NCBI GenBank assembly: GCA_958496175.1
Contig: OY292275.1
Location: forward strand, 8,308,001 to 8,372,000
Direction: 5' to 3'
DNA from: Sisyra terminalis
Lineage: Eukaryota; Arthropoda; Insecta; Neuroptera; Sisyridae
DNA length: 64,000 nucleotides
Shown: in pieces, positions 11,700 through 24,313 of the stretch
Numbering within the stretch: the first letter of the stretch is position 1
How the letters are laid out: every line of letters begins with the position of its first letter
Translations under genes and position numbers: made by a program
The notes under the pieces: model-generated
Databases searched by the model: none
Told to the model about the DNA's origin: nothing
The model's input: only the letters and a program-made list of their open reading frames with translations

Positions 11700-12320
11700 G
11701 GAAGATATTCCACTGGGAATTTCTTCATCAAGCCATTTGGAGTTCAAAAACCCAGCCAGAACTACACATTACCTCATGATGAGTTCAAATTGATTGTTAA
11801 CTTAAAATAAATAAAAAATCTATGGTTCTTAATAGTTTCCTTGGTTGTACCGATAGTACCATCACATGGAGCATAACCATGAAAATGACTAAGAAATTCT
11901 ACTCTGCTTATTACCCAAAATCTTTTGCAAGTTGATAGCAACAATCATGATAGCCCAAGTTCACAAAATTCTTTATTTTTCATACTTTGAAACTGCACTT
12001 TTACTTAAATAATGATTTTTTATACACTTAATATGTATCTTTTTTATAACACCTTTTGAAAAACGAAACTAGATATTGATCTATCGGTTATCTATTTAAA
12101 AGTAACTTAACTCATAACATGTTTTACAGTATAAAATATTATTTTTTCATTACATAAGCAAAGGATCCAATGTGGCCTAATCATTTGTCCAGTGAAACTA
12201 TTGCACTTCATCTCGTACCAAAAATATAAAATCAATTGTATTAGTATTGATAATTATTTGAGTTTATTATTTCCGAGTTACTTCATGTATAATTCATGTA
12301 GTTCATGTATAATTATTTAT
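11700..12320. other. AT-rich DNA, no gene seen
   Basis: The first 120 bases may be the 3' UTR of the preceding Jockey copy (AATAAATAAAAAATC near 11808). The rest is featureless. A short duplicated TTCATGTATAATT lies at 12284-12313. Confidence 0.5.
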
Positions 12321-12425
12321 TTTATATGACTCAAATTCTGTATTAATTCTTTACTACAACGCATTTCAACAGCCCTTGCCAAAAAAGAAATAATTAATAA
12401 ATTGAGTCATACGACATATATTTTA
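12321..12425. repeat. Decayed PLE pseudo-LTR with ruined hammerhead
   Basis: The ends TATATGACTCAAATTC (12323) and AAATTGAGTCATACGACATA (about 12399) are the same inverted ends seen in the PLE at 27.4-29.3 kb. Between them, TTACTACAACGCATTTCAACAG at 12351 corresponds to the stem I / cleavage / stem III / GAAA part of the minus-strand hammerhead. The CTGATGA core is lost. Confidence 0.6.
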
Positions 12426-12689
12426 TTTTTATATAATGCGATAGGATATTGCATGAAATAAATGGACCAAAAAACTTCTCCAAAGATAGACAACATAGAT
12501 GAAAATAATTCACCCAAATGTCGTCAAATGAAAACTAGAAAAAAAAAATACAAACAACTTTGTTAAAGGAATTTGCTTTAAGGTCTCATTGTTTCGATTT
12601 TTTCCTTTGATTTCGATTGTAACATTATAACTTCTGAATTGTTAATGTTGAAATGTAGCAGTATTCCACATTCGTTATCTACACATAAC

Positions 12690-12880
12690 AATCGCTTATG
12701 TCGCAGCAAAGCTCAAAGCACTGTAATGTTTCCGGGAAAGTTCAATGCAGAAGGGTCTATCTGGACACACCGGAACAATTTCTGGAACCACAACTTTGCA
12801 CAGATGATAACCTTGACACCGACGTGTTCCTACAGGATGGTTCGCACTACCACCACGTCCGCATCGTAAATCACTAACTG
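12690..12880 (+). pseudogene. IS630/Tc1-like (DDE) transposase remnant
   Basis: In one plus-strand frame the sequence reads QCRRVYLDTPEQFLEPQL, a few residues, then LDTDVFLQDGSHYHHVRIV (12812-12868). This matches the insect DDE transposase segment of form VNG-YLDML--F--PQL followed by F-QDGAPPH, which holds the second catalytic Asp. The upstream (GPFFF-like) and downstream (GRGG, DLTPLDFF) blocks are missing or unreadable, so only a fragment of about 60 codons survives. The open 76-codon frame over the same bases (12639-12869) is in another frame and is a shadow. Confidence 0.6.
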
Positions 12881-13859
12881 GATCACATACAATGAAAAGT
12901 CAAAAGCTCATCTCCATTTTTCAAATAGAATATCAAATTTTTGTCAAAGAAGTATGAGTTTTATTCTAACAAACGACAGGAAAATGTTTTTTTTTTACAT
13001 TTAATGAAATTTTAAATCTGAAACCTCGAAATGAACTAATTATTTTAATTAAGAGTAATTTTATCACTTCGAAATCAAATTGCTTTCTCTAACCTCACCA
13101 CATCATCGCATTTTGATGAAATTAAATAATTCCATCAGGAATAAGAACTTTGTGAAAAGTTACCAAACAGTGGGAAAATGGAGCAGGAAGAATATTTTCG
13201 TGTTTCAATCTTAAATTCATTCATTCATTTCAGTGGGAATGGAAAATTTAAATTTTCATTTTGTTGTCGATTCAATTCGTGAATTTAACCGGAAAATAAC
13301 AAAGTGAAAACATTACGAAAACCGCTTCGCTTGTAATTCCACATTAATGTTTTGAAAACACTGTAATCATAATTTTATCATGTTCCAGGACCTCGCTTTG
13401 TTTTAATCTCTGCAGATAATTGTCGAGAATTGTATGGGAAATTTTTTTTTGAATAATGCGACTGTGTGTAGTCTTATGTGTAATTAAAATCGAATAAATT
13501 GTTTAAACAAACGATTCGCGCTGCAAATACTTTATTGAAATGCAAATTTTTCAAGCATCATTCACCCAAGTAAAACGTATTAATGAGGACGAACACGTCT
13601 TTGAATTTCTTACTCATTAATTGCAGCTAACTTTTGATGTTTTTTTTTTCCATCTTGTTAGAAAAGACTTATGGTTGGATGTTAAATTAAAATGCAGTTT
13701 TAACATTTTCCTTTTTTGCCACATAAAACTTTGATGATTCTTTCAATTTATCATTGGTAGTTTATTACGTTTTATCTATTTGTAATGAAAATTTCAACGG
13801 GGGTAGATTTATACATGAAGATATTGGTGGTTTTATGGGGTGTCTGGTGTAATAGAAGG
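12881..13859. other. AT-rich DNA, no gene seen
   Basis: No repeat or ORF was recognised. Between 13080 and 13420 the sequence is less monotonous than average but gives no coding signal. Confidence 0.55.
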
Positions 13860-14015
13860 GATTTGTGGTGAGGGTTTGTGACTGATCTTGTGCGTGAATT
13901 TGTGTGTAGTCGACAGACATGAATTACGCGCATCGCGAACATTTGTCTCATGTTTTTGACAGGAATGATGTCATTCGTGTTGAGGGTTTATAAAATGGGG
14001 ATGACGAAGTTCGGT
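13860..14015. other. GC-richer unique island
   Basis: A short stretch of balanced sequence (GTCGACAGACATGAATTACGC near 13909, then TATAAAATGGGGATGACG at 13988). The TATAAA box at 13988 might be a promoter element, but no transcript start or downstream ORF supports it. Confidence 0.2.
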
Positions 14016-15639
14016 ATAACGACTCGTTACAACCAAAACCAAAATAACATTTACTTATCATCCAAAACATTTCATATCAACTTGATTCCCCCAACAAAAT
14101 TAATTCCTCAAATATATTTTTAATTTTTCTTTCAACCCTCCTCCCCCTCAAGAAAAAAAGAAAATCAATGCTAATAAGCTCGATCATAACTTTCCCCATT
14201 TTCCATCAACATTCCAATTTTATAGCTTACGCATTTCCAGTTTCCCCAACATTCAAATCTTTTATTTTCCGTCATTAAAGCGAAAGTAAGGAATTTTCGC
14301 TTGCACACTTAATAAGTTCATGAATTTTAAAATAGTAATTTCAATTTGCGAACGAGAGAATTCCAATGTTCCAATGCTTATTTACGCGTCAATAAGCACA
14401 GTAAAACATTTGTACCTAATATATGGTATCCATATAATAAGGATAATAATCAGAACGATGGAACGAAAACACTGTAATGATTGAATCTTCAAAACCGTAA
14501 ATAACGATTGAAAAATCAAAAAAGCGGATGTGAAGAGAAATGAGGGCATTTTATGAGATCGTAAAAGTGATTGAAAATCTTCAGTTCTTTTCAAAGAGCT
14601 CACTCGACAGATAAATCTGAGACAATTATTTTTTACTTTGTATTGATATTACAAAAATTATATGTTTGACTTTTGTTCAACCAGATGGGTCCAATCGGCC
14701 AGAACTAGTGGCTGGACGACATCCAAAAACATCGCCGACAATGAGGAAGAGACTTAGGCTTCTTGTTTGAAGTTAATTCTTAAAAGCCTATTGTTGGCGT
14801 GTGTATGTAATAATTTACCTTGAAATGTGTTAAAATGTTTTAATTACTGTTGTGAAATAGACTAAGCTTTTACTTTGGCTTTGTTTCAAAGAATTAAACT
14901 CAATTTTGAACTAGTTTTCCTCAATTATACCTCCGACAAAATTTTGTTTCAGATAGGTTTACCTCTAATCATAAAGTATACATTACTAACGACAAATATT
15001 AAAATCTGATTACGAAATAACTTGTAAATATTATTAGAATTTCAAAGGAAAATTATTAATAAATTTTGATGAAAGCTTAGCTTTCGTATTTGTATTCATA
15101 TAACTAAAGTCAGCACAATTAAATTAAGGAAACATAGGAAATTTTATTTCTCTAAGCTTTACCTGTTTATATTGAATAAAAAAAATGAGTTAATTGGAAG
15201 AAACTTTGATTATTAAAGTTTTTGGTATACTACTGTTTTTTTTTTTAGATGAAAGGATCTCTTAAAAAGGATCTGTTCTTAATGTTTTCGGTAAAGGCTT
15301 AGATGGAAGAGATATAAAAATTGTACGAAATACATATTGAAACCTTAATGGATGTGTTAGAACTGTAAAATCAATCCAAACTATAAAGGTGACGATACAA
15401 AGAAGATGACAAAATAAATCAAACTGCTATAAACATTATGAGATGATTTTGGTTGAGCCAGAAAAAAGTTCCAATCTATAATGGATACCCTAATAAAAGA
15501 AAGTGGTAGAACGGATTGGGAAGTTAAAACTGGAAAAAAAACTTTGATTTTTAGTAGACCGCCGCAAAAAAACGGACATCAAAAATATCTAAACATATGA
15601 TGATTAATAGTTAGACCTCACAAAAGAAATTAAAAGCAG
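14016..15639. other. AT-rich DNA, no gene seen
   Basis: A 73-codon minus-strand frame (14382-14603) has no recognised motif. A block at 14686-14760 is GC-richer but short. Confidence 0.55.
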
Positions 15640-16435
15640 ATTTTTTAATGTTCAATTTGCTCAGGGATGCAATAAGTGCATTGAATCTATTATACTATAT
15701 CTTATGAATGTATTAGCTTCAGCAGAATAATCCATACTAGTAATTTGGTATTTCAAAATCAACCAGGTAAGTTAGTGGTATTCCAACTTTGAAGTTTTCT
15801 TTTGGTCTCATTGTTATACAGAAGTTTTCGGGCAAGGTTGTAAGGAAGTTCATCTAGTCTTTCCAGGTATTTTTCTTGGAATCTTTTTATCTCTTGTTTT
15901 ACCGTTAGGCTTTGTTTAAACATCAGAGGGAATTGATGATTTTTGACGAGGTCCTCTAGAGTATTTTTATACTGGAATTGGAAGCAGTTCCCCAGCTGAA
16001 TTGCATATGTCCATTCCAGCTTCAGCAAGATTTTGTAAATCGGGAGTGTATTTTCCATGGAAAGAATATATGGCTATCGTGTTACCTTTATCTGGTTTGT
16101 CCAAGGAAGACCTCTATCAATATGTATATCCTGATATTTGACCGTCTTTTTTGTGGTAACATAAAGTCGATAATAGTTGAAAGGAAACATAATTCTATTT
16201 GCCAGGTAAAGGTAACATGCACTGATTTCTTAGAGTTTATTTTTATTATCCTATGTCCAGCCTATTTCATGATTTTGTTTAGGTGGTTCTAAAGTTTCAT
16301 TGATTCATCTTCTGAAGTTTCTGTCATTGTTACAATCGCTGTATCATCTACACATGTGGCTGCTAAAACGCCATCTATTACTAGTATGTCTGCTGAGTAA
16401 AACAAATATAACAATAGACCCAGAGTCTTAAGGAA
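15640..16435 (-). pseudogene. Jockey-clade reverse transcriptase fragment with 3' UTR
   Basis: Reading from 16435 down: a VP-GS block, then LLYLFYSADIL, VLAATCVDDTAIVTMTET (catalytic block, normally FADDTAI), NHLNKIMK, RIIKINSKKSVHVTFT, then after a frame change FLGQTR or GLPWTNQIKGNTIA. The 99-codon open tail (15759-16058) reads LPIYKILLKLEWTYAIQLGN, VKQEIKRFQEKYLERL and ARKLLYNNETKRKLQ. This is the second half of the Jockey palm plus the C-terminal domain. The insertion is 5'-truncated. The bases 15640-15756 are its probable 3' UTR, shared with 10945-11070. Phe-to-Cys and Ala-to-Val changes in the catalytic block and frameshifts mark it as dead. Confidence 0.88.
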
Positions 16436-16484
16436 CTCTTATTTTAACTGAGAAGATGAATTGAAATAGCTAGGGAAGGTTTTC

Positions 16485-16850
16485 TCAATATGGGAGTATT
16501 TTTAGGTCCTCCAAAATTATCAATAGAAACGAAACTAAGAACATTGAAATGCAAAATTTGGTCTTTACTATATTGGTGTGAGATAAAGACTATAAAACAA
16601 GAGAATTTGAGAAAATTAAACACATTCACGATGTAGTTATACCATTGGATGCTAAGAAGAAGCTGGACTTCCAGGATAACTATCAAAGAAGTCTTGTTTA
16701 AAATAGAAAGACAGCATACTTCGGTTACATGTAACATGAAAAACATGAACAACTACAATCCATAGTAGAAGGCAAAATAAAGGGTGACGGGGTTCTAGGC
16801 AAAAAGAGCCTCAACAGAAAAGGTACTTAGAAAGAATTGCATTAGTAAAA
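16485..16850 (+). pseudogene. C-terminal tail of an RTE/L1-like non-LTR reverse transcriptase
   Basis: The plus strand reads KLSIETKLRTLKCKIWSLLY, then EIKTIKQENLRKLNTF, LYHWMLRRSWTSRITIKEVL, FKIERQHTSVTCNMKNMNN and KAK-RVTGF. These match the insect retroelement tail with the blocks WT--KE-LRKLEAFEMW-YRRML, ISW-DR-TNEEVL, IK-RK-AYFGH and LIEGKI-GKRG-GR. It lies head to head with the minus-strand Jockey fragment. Several stops interrupt it. The exact clade is uncertain. Confidence 0.6.
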
Positions 16851-19270
16851 CTTTTTGATTATTCTTTAATTTTTGCTTTTTATCTTAAGAAATAATTATA
16901 ACAACAAAGTTAGTACTACTTTAAAAGAGAAAACGTAGATGCGGAATCGAAAAATGTAAAAAAAAATCGAATAAATGAAGACAGCAAATTTTGTTGCGGT
17001 TGACGATTATTATGCTTTGAATCTAAACCGGTTCCCAAACCAAATTTTGTAGAGCTGTAAGCTCATGATAACCAGGAGAGATACAAGTTTCTGTTGTATT
17101 TATTAGAATACATTTTATATTAGAATAAATTAAAGTTGCATTTTGTTTTTGTTTAAAATTATTGAATCATAGAAGAGCTGGACTACATTACACTATTCAA
17201 TCCATCAACAATTGATTTAATTTCAAATTGTCAATATTTTCGCATTAATTCGCTCTTATGTCTTTTAATCTCATGTATTGAACATAATAATCATACCAAA
17301 CCAACTTGTAGAATTATCCCTGCATTTTCAATTAATTCCCTATGTAACTCGAATAATGTATGTTCTCATTCAATCGACTTCTAAATGAAGTGACTGTATC
17401 TTGAAACACAGCTGGTTTTTATATCTTTTTTAAATAAAACGACTGCAACAATTGCAATCAAGTTATTTTCATGTTAATTTTGTAGCGATAGAAAAGTGAA
17501 GCTTTTAAAGAGGACACAATCCATTCGGTTTAATGAAATTACCGAGAAATGCAAAACTGGATGTGTTAATGAACAAAACTTGAAAAGATAAATTCTTACA
17601 AGGGAAAAATGAATATTGCTGAGCTTTCTGCGTGCTTCTATCGCAACTGCACTCTGCTTTAGAGAAAAAAAAAAATAATAAATTACATTTCATTTACTTA
17701 TTATTTATGCAGATTAAATTCAAATAGACGAGTGGAATGTAATTAGCAATATTTATAAAACGACCATAATAAATGCAAATTTTTGCTAATTAACTATTCA
17801 TAAAAATGTTTATAATATTTTTCATTTTTGCTTAGCTTACCAACAGCCTTATTGAATTAATTTCAGCAGATATGATTTTTGTGGCGTTTGCATCCACGAA
17901 ATTTAACACCTAAAGGCTTCGTTTAAAAAATAATGCTACATTTTTTTAAAAAATTTAAATTTCCGCTTTAAAAATCCTCGTTAAGGAAAATGGAAAAAAA
18001 ATATAGAAATTTCATTGTTAAATGAAAACGGAGCACTTCAAATTAAACATTTTGAAATTTAAAAAATAAAATAAAATTGTGATAATTAAGCGAGAGGATT
18101 TTTTTTCATTACCCACTAAAGTAATTAATGGACCGATTAACGGATTCTGTAATGGAAAAAAACAACAATAGCCTCTGAAAAAAAAAATCTAAAACGCAAA
18201 CGTGAATTACGAATTGTTTTTATGGTTTAATGTTATTAATTAAGTTACTGTTTAAAAAAAATGAGAAGGATGATTCAAATAATAAATCAAATATTGGCAT
18301 GGTAGACGTAGATAATGTAATTATTTTAAAATAATGTGATAGGCGAATAATAAATTATGCATCGTTTTTTTTTTTATTTTGCAAAGATAAAACCACAAAA
18401 TTATTTTTGAATCTACACATTTGTGTAGATAAAAAAAACCGTGATTTATATTTAGGTCATATTTTCGCTAGGTCATTTATCTCAAAAGAACAATAATTTA
18501 GCTAAAAATATAATGTTTTCGTTGCTTTTTTTACTGAAATTCGAAGTTCAAAAAGATGTATAGTACTTAACACAAATAATAACGACATTGAATAACACAA
18601 CAAATTGAAAAAAAATATTTTGTTAGCCGTTTTCGCTATCTTATCAAATAGCAGAAATAAACTAAAAATCAAAGGCAAAGAAAAAATATTTTTTTTTTTA
18701 TTGCTGATTAAACTTTTGATCAAAAAGAAAAGCATGAAAACAAGAAAAAAAATCGAAAATTCGAATTCAAAAAAATTTGAATGAAGAATTTTTAAATGGC
18801 TAATCTTAATAATTTGATCACCTGATTAGAAAAAATTAGCATAATTTGTGGATGGATTCTTTTTATTGCCATCTATAAACAAATTCTTGATAACCGTTAA
18901 ATAATTGAAAAAATAAGTGTATATTAGCATAAAAGGTTTTATTGTTATATGCGCCAAAACAAATCCTAACGAACTCATCAAAATTAATAAAATAACCGTA
19001 AAAACGTAACACTACTTATAAAAGAATATACTTAAGACTTAAAAAATTCTGGTTGTTGTCAACATTTTTTAAATTATGAATTCAGTGTTTCGAGATCGCA
19101 AAAAGTTTTAAAACTACTGGATTAATGTGCTGCCCCTATTTTTTAGACTACTATACAGTATTTCAGTGGATAGATCTTTGGTCAAAATTTTATCTTTATA
19201 GTACTAAGAAACATTTAGTAAAATGACTGTGATAAAAAAACCAACATAAAAAAAATTATAAGGATTTCAT
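16851..19270. other. AT-rich DNA, no gene seen
   Basis: Frames at 17505-17693 and 18502-18735 (minus) are low-complexity products of A/T runs. No terminal repeats, RNA or coding signal was found. Confidence 0.55.
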
Positions 19271-19740
19271 CACCTTTACTTTGGAACCCTGAAAAAAATT
19301 AAATTTAGAAAATGATTAGGGTAGGGTGGGGTTTAAAGGTCCAATTTTACTATTCCGTATTATATTGTGAAAACCAATCCTATTAATTTGAAACGTATGC
19401 TAACCAAACAATCAAATATCTGGTCATGTTTAATTTAATTTTAAATGAAATCATCTTTATAGAAGTTTGTCATTTTACATTTTTTCTAGACTTTATCGTC
19501 GGTCTCTTTTTGCCCCTTAGTAGGGGCTAAAATGGACGGCTAAGGGGCAAAAAGCTCCTGTATTTATTTTAAGTACTTAATATTTGTTATGAATTAATAA
19601 CAGTATTTGATTCAATGAAATATTTCTGTATTTTCATTTGGAAAATGTTATTACAGTCATGTTAAACATAACATAAATCTCTTCTTTCTTTATAATAATA
19701 TTGGTATTAATTGTAATATAAGTATTATTGAATTCATCCT
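19271..19740 (-). repeat. Inverted partial copy of the 24.3-25.3 kb TIR element plus flank
   Basis: This segment is the inverted counterpart of about 24845-25329. Shared landmarks are CACCTTTACTTTGGAACC, the terminal repeat ATTAGGGTAGGGTGGGGTTT, GTTTGGTTAGCATAC-like, TGTCATTTTACATTTTTTCT and ATCGTCGGTCT. This copy keeps an internal inverted pair CTTTTTGCCCCTTAG / CTAAGGGGCAAAAAG (about 19506-19553). The homology includes about 45 bases outside the terminal repeat, so the segment looks duplicated together with flanking DNA rather than inserted independently. Confidence 0.75.
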
Positions 19741-21492
19741 ATTAGCGCCGTCTATCCTTGGAAAGATTCTTCTAAATGAAGTAGTTGGTGGAAACTATCG
19801 AAAGAAAAATATTCGAGAGAATATTGAAACACTTTGTAGTCCGCACCACCATTCGACTTGAATCTTTTAAAAAATTATTATTTTGGACTATAATTTTATG
19901 GTATCATGTCACTTGTACATTAAAATATCAAAAACTTCATAGCCGAAGTCATAAAATAGATAATTACGGAAATTATAGAAAATACAAACCAACTTATTAT
20001 GTCACAACAGTTGAGTAGAAACTCAATTGCTTGCCAGCATACTTAAAAATTTAATTGATTAGATAATTGCTATTGTTTGCGATGTTTTCTATTTTAACCT
20101 TGTTCAACTTTTCGTTACATTATTAATATTGCATAGGACGTTACTGGTCGCAGGCAGTGAATTTACGGAGCTGAAAGTATTCAGAAATTCTGAGAACTTA
20201 TGTTTCGAGAATTGGTGACGTGACTTCTTCAATTCTATTTAACTAATTGACATGAAATATGTGCACCGAGCCAACATGCCAATGTAATTTGATTGCAGAT
20301 ATTCATAGATAAATTATTTTGTAATAATCGAACGAATAAGATAAATCAAAATGAAATTAAGGGAAATGTTTTTGCTTTGAATTTCTTGTAAAACATAATG
20401 ACTTTTTGATCAGGAAAAAAACTTATGATTTATTAACTTCTGGTGACTGAATTCAATTAGGTCATGTTTCATGGAATTAAATTAACAAGAAGAAGCAACA
20501 TTATGCAATATAATAAATACCTGTTTTTTGATTGGTTACTTAAGTTATAAACAGAACGACAAATTTTCAAAGGTGATTAATTTTTCCTTTTACTTATAAA
20601 ATTCAATATAGTCTTTGAAGAAATGTATAATTTTAGTTTCGGTGAAACTATGCCAAAGGTGGAAATCTAGTTACAAATTAGTAAACACTGTAAAGGGTGA
20701 TCAAAAGTTAAAAAATTAAAAGCATTTTTACTAAATCAAAGTCCATATTCTCTGTTATTATTCCTGGATAACGTTGATTAGAATAGATACCATATATTAG
20801 ATAAGGTCATTACTTGGCTGTCCAGAAAAGTAAGCTTTGTAATAATTTTCTTTTAATAAGATTACTGAAGATATACAACGGTGGACAAAATCTTTGCTTA
20901 AAATTAGAATTAGTTCATAAAGCTCAGAAACTGAGGCGTCATAAGATAAATAAGTTAGAAAACATTCAAGTTGATTTTAAAGAGCTTACAATGTAAAAAT
21001 TTGCAATGCTTTCATAATTGTTGTCAACAAAAATTCCAAACCCAAAATTAAAATCACTAGGTACCAGTCTATCAGCTGGCTGATTTTTTTCAAGTCCCAT
21101 CAAATATGATGCTGATATTCAAATATTCTTCATGGTAATCGGCATATTTGTACAATATTTTTTTTTAGTGGATATGCTCCTCAGAAATGATTAAGCTTTT
21201 TTTAACATTTTTAATTTCAAAGTAATAGGTCTCAAGTATTGTTAGTATTGATGAAGAAAATATAAATCGTAATTCTCTGCTTCCACAATAATCTTCCTTT
21301 CGTATTATTTCTATCGCACCCTAAAACTTTGTAACCCTCTAAAGGATGAAACTGTTATTATAAACCGTTTGTTTTTGCGTTAAGACAAATAAAAAACATG
21401 TTTTTTATTTGTTTCTTTCGATTTGTTTTGGCCGATTTAATATTTCATCGTTGATTTTTGGATCTTAACTAGGTAAGACTTTTTCATAAAAC
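19741..21492. other. AT-rich DNA, no gene seen
   Basis: A 77-codon frame (19785-20018) and a 60-codon frame (20814-20996) are rich in basic and hydrophobic residues but match no family known to me. Confidence 0.5.
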
Positions 21493-22095
21493 AAATCTTC
21501 ATTTAATCAAAATAAGATTTTTTCGCTGACTTTAAACAGTTATACTGTGTAAACAATGTATAAAATATATTGCAGTCCAATTTATGTAGTATAATTTAAC
21601 ATAATAGTATACAAATTTAATATAATAATATAAAAATGTAATATAATAATATACAAATTTAATATAATAATAAATAAACTTAATATAATAATATATAAAA
21701 ATCATACCACCAACATAAATTTGAACAGAAGTTCAAACAAAATTTTCTTGACATATTGCCCAGATACGTATTTCGATTGCCAAGCAATCTTCATTAGTGG
21801 TCATCAAGTAGTTTACAGTTACGGAGTGATCCAAACTACTTGATGACCACTGATGAAGGTTGCTTGGCAATCGAAATACATTTATGGGTAATACATCACG
21901 AATATTTTTGTTTGAACTTCTGTTCAAATTTATGTTAGTGGTATGATTTTTATATATTATTATATTAAGTTTATTTATTATTATATTAAATTTGTATATT
22001 ATTATATTAAATTTGTATATTATTATGTAAAATTATACTACATAAATTGGACTGCAATATATTTTATAAATTGTATACACAGAAATCTTCATTTA
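21493..22095. mobile_element. Palindromic ribozyme-bearing insertion, family 2, copy 1
   Basis: A 577-bp insert (21506-22082) flanked by a perfect 13-bp direct repeat AAATCTTCATTTA (21493-21505 and 22083-22095). Nearly the whole insert is one large inverted repeat, arms about 21541-21814 and 21833-22082, with an 18-base loop. Each arm carries an AT-rich array built on AATATAATAATA and one hammerhead-type motif, facing opposite ways. The left-arm motif has CTAATGA in place of CTGATGA. The right-arm motif has an eroded stem III. The left outer tail (TTTTTCGCTGACTTTAAAC) is shared, inverted, with the right end of copy 2. Length, target duplication and ribozyme fit a PLE pseudo-LTR or animal retrozyme. 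Confidence 0.85.
21846..21890 (+). ncRNA. Hammerhead ribozyme motif (eroded), family 2 copy 1
   Basis: CTGATGA at 21850-21856 is followed by a stem II of six pairs with a UUG loop (GGTTGC / GCAATC), then GAAA at 21873-21876. Stem III should be the palindrome TACGTA as in the sister copy, but here reads TACATTTA, so the cleavage site is damaged. Confidence 0.6.
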
Positions 22096-24313
22096 TTTTT
22101 CAACGAATAATTGTATAAAAGTATGAATTTCTAAGTTTCCGTAAAAACTTCGTCTGCGTAATTTTAATTTCATCTCTGATATATGTAAGTTATTAGAATA
22201 TTTATTTTTAAAAAATCTTAAAAACATTTTAACAATCTCAGATTAAATTAATGCTTTTCTTTATTAATCAAAATATTAACTATTGAATTATTTATTTAAT
22301 ACCTTAAGTTTAGTAAACTACTTCAAGAATTTTTTAAAAGTTCAAAGTTTTCATATTATAACATGAGACCTTATTGTTTTATGCTTCAGCTGACATTTCA
22401 TATTGATTTATTATATGTTATAGTTATTGATGTGTTTTGACGGAAATCTACTACCATCGTTTTACGAGATGCATAAGTGAAATGCAAGTAAAATATTGTT
22501 TATTCGCTTGCATTTGTGGATTATTTTTTATTTAAATGTCAAAGTTCGAATTGTTTAACGTAAATATACGTTTACTACACTAAAGTGTTGGGTGACATAC
22601 GAAGAATAATGATTATAATCTTATAGGACAAGTGAAGACAAACGATAGGCTGCACGACTTTGTCATCCCTGTATTGTGTCTCTAAAAGAGCATTTCCTGG
22701 AAGATTTAGAAGGGAAACTTGATAATTTGATTACAAAACAGTTCTCTGTTTTGTCTGTCTATGTGTATATGTTCGACTAAAGTGAAGGTAAGGTAATAGA
22801 ATTACCTTCTTATTCTATATCGCAACTATAGTAAGTGATAGAGATTGCAGCTTCTGTATTCCCAACAAGTTGCTTTTTCTTAATTTAACCATGCATCTCT
22901 TTCGTTTACTCCATAAAGTATATTTTGAGTTTCGTTCACGTTTGCTGCTTACAATAATGGCGTTCAACTTCTAATTACGTAATCATTAACGCTCATGTTC
23001 AAGTGGGATATGACAAATTAAGACAAATCTCGAAGAGCTTCTTAAATGGGGAAAACACAACGACGGAGGAAAATTGATTAAGAATTTGCGTTGTCCTTTA
23101 TTATTTTTCCGTTGATGATAATAAGAAAAATAAAAATAATATCTCTCAGGCGACGTTTACTAATCCTCTGTTGTGACAATCCGTTCTTGTAAATAATAAA
23201 TGTCGTAGAAACGAGCACGAAAGACACTGATTTTTCTTCTATTTGCAAATTCATTAATCTTTTTTCTCCGACGAGAATTATTCCTTTATTTATTTATCTT
23301 AATCAAGAGAAAAGTAAAATAAAATATCTTTGATTATTTTTATATTGAAAAAAAAAACAGTGCAGAAATACATTTTTCAAATGGTAAAAACATTTCAAAC
23401 AAGCAAACAAGTTTGTATCCATTTATTTATGCAAAATTATCAAAGTGTCTCATATCACTTAGTGCTGGTCTTTCGGTTGATTTTATATAGAAAATGTTTG
23501 AGGACACTTTTACGTTTTTCGAATATTTTAAGGTGTGACATTTTTATCATCCGGAAACTCGGCCAGATATCACTTAGTGAAGAAAGTTTAATTAGTGTAA
23601 ATTATTTTGGTAAACTATCGGAATAAAAAATGTCTGTGTTTTGGCAGTTAATGTGTAAAACACGATAATTATACCTGTCATACTTTATCCTTAACATATG
23701 TTTCGGGAAAAAAAAAGAAAATGTTTTAAATTTTCTAAAAATATATCAGCAACAGGTGTTTTATTTTCAATATATTGTTAAGTAGTACTCGTTTTCTATT
23801 GGACGAAGTAAAAGCTCTTTCTGAATAATTGTCGGTTTTGAAATATGATAATATGAAAATGTTTTGGATATTTCAATATATTAGGTTCATGGAAATGACA
23901 TCGGCTCACCATTATGACAATATAATTGGAATAATTTTTTTTTCAAAAGATTCAATGAGTAAGAAGCATTGTGCAAATAAAACTATTGAAATATATGAAA
24001 AAATCTATATATCTTCATTTTTTTAATGTTTATAAATCAAGATTCATCGATTTAAGAATTGTTTATAATAGAACAAAATTTCCTAAGAATAAATGTAATG
24101 AAACTATTTCCAAATCAATTGCAAAACTGACTAAACCAAGAATTAAAACTAATATATTCAACTAAAATTACTAAAGAAGTTAAGGAAGAGATCAAAATTG
24201 GAAACAAATAACGTTGATGATAAGAAAATTTAAAATTTTAATGGGAAATATAAATTTTTCTTTTAAGGAATCACATATCTCTTTCAAAAAATATTCGTAA
24301 ATGGGACTTAGTA
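22096..24313. other. AT-rich DNA, no gene seen
   Basis: The part 22600-23260 is more complex in composition but has no long ORF. A 98-codon frame at 23330-23626 and a 65-codon frame at 23829-24026 show no domain. Confidence 0.5.

Noticed and set aside
12639..12869. 76-codon plus-strand frame
   Set aside because: The transposase similarity is in another frame of the same bases.
15768..15776. CAGGTAAG as a plus-strand splice or ratchet site
   Set aside because: No pyrimidine tract precedes it, and the bases are the end of a minus-strand Jockey ORF.
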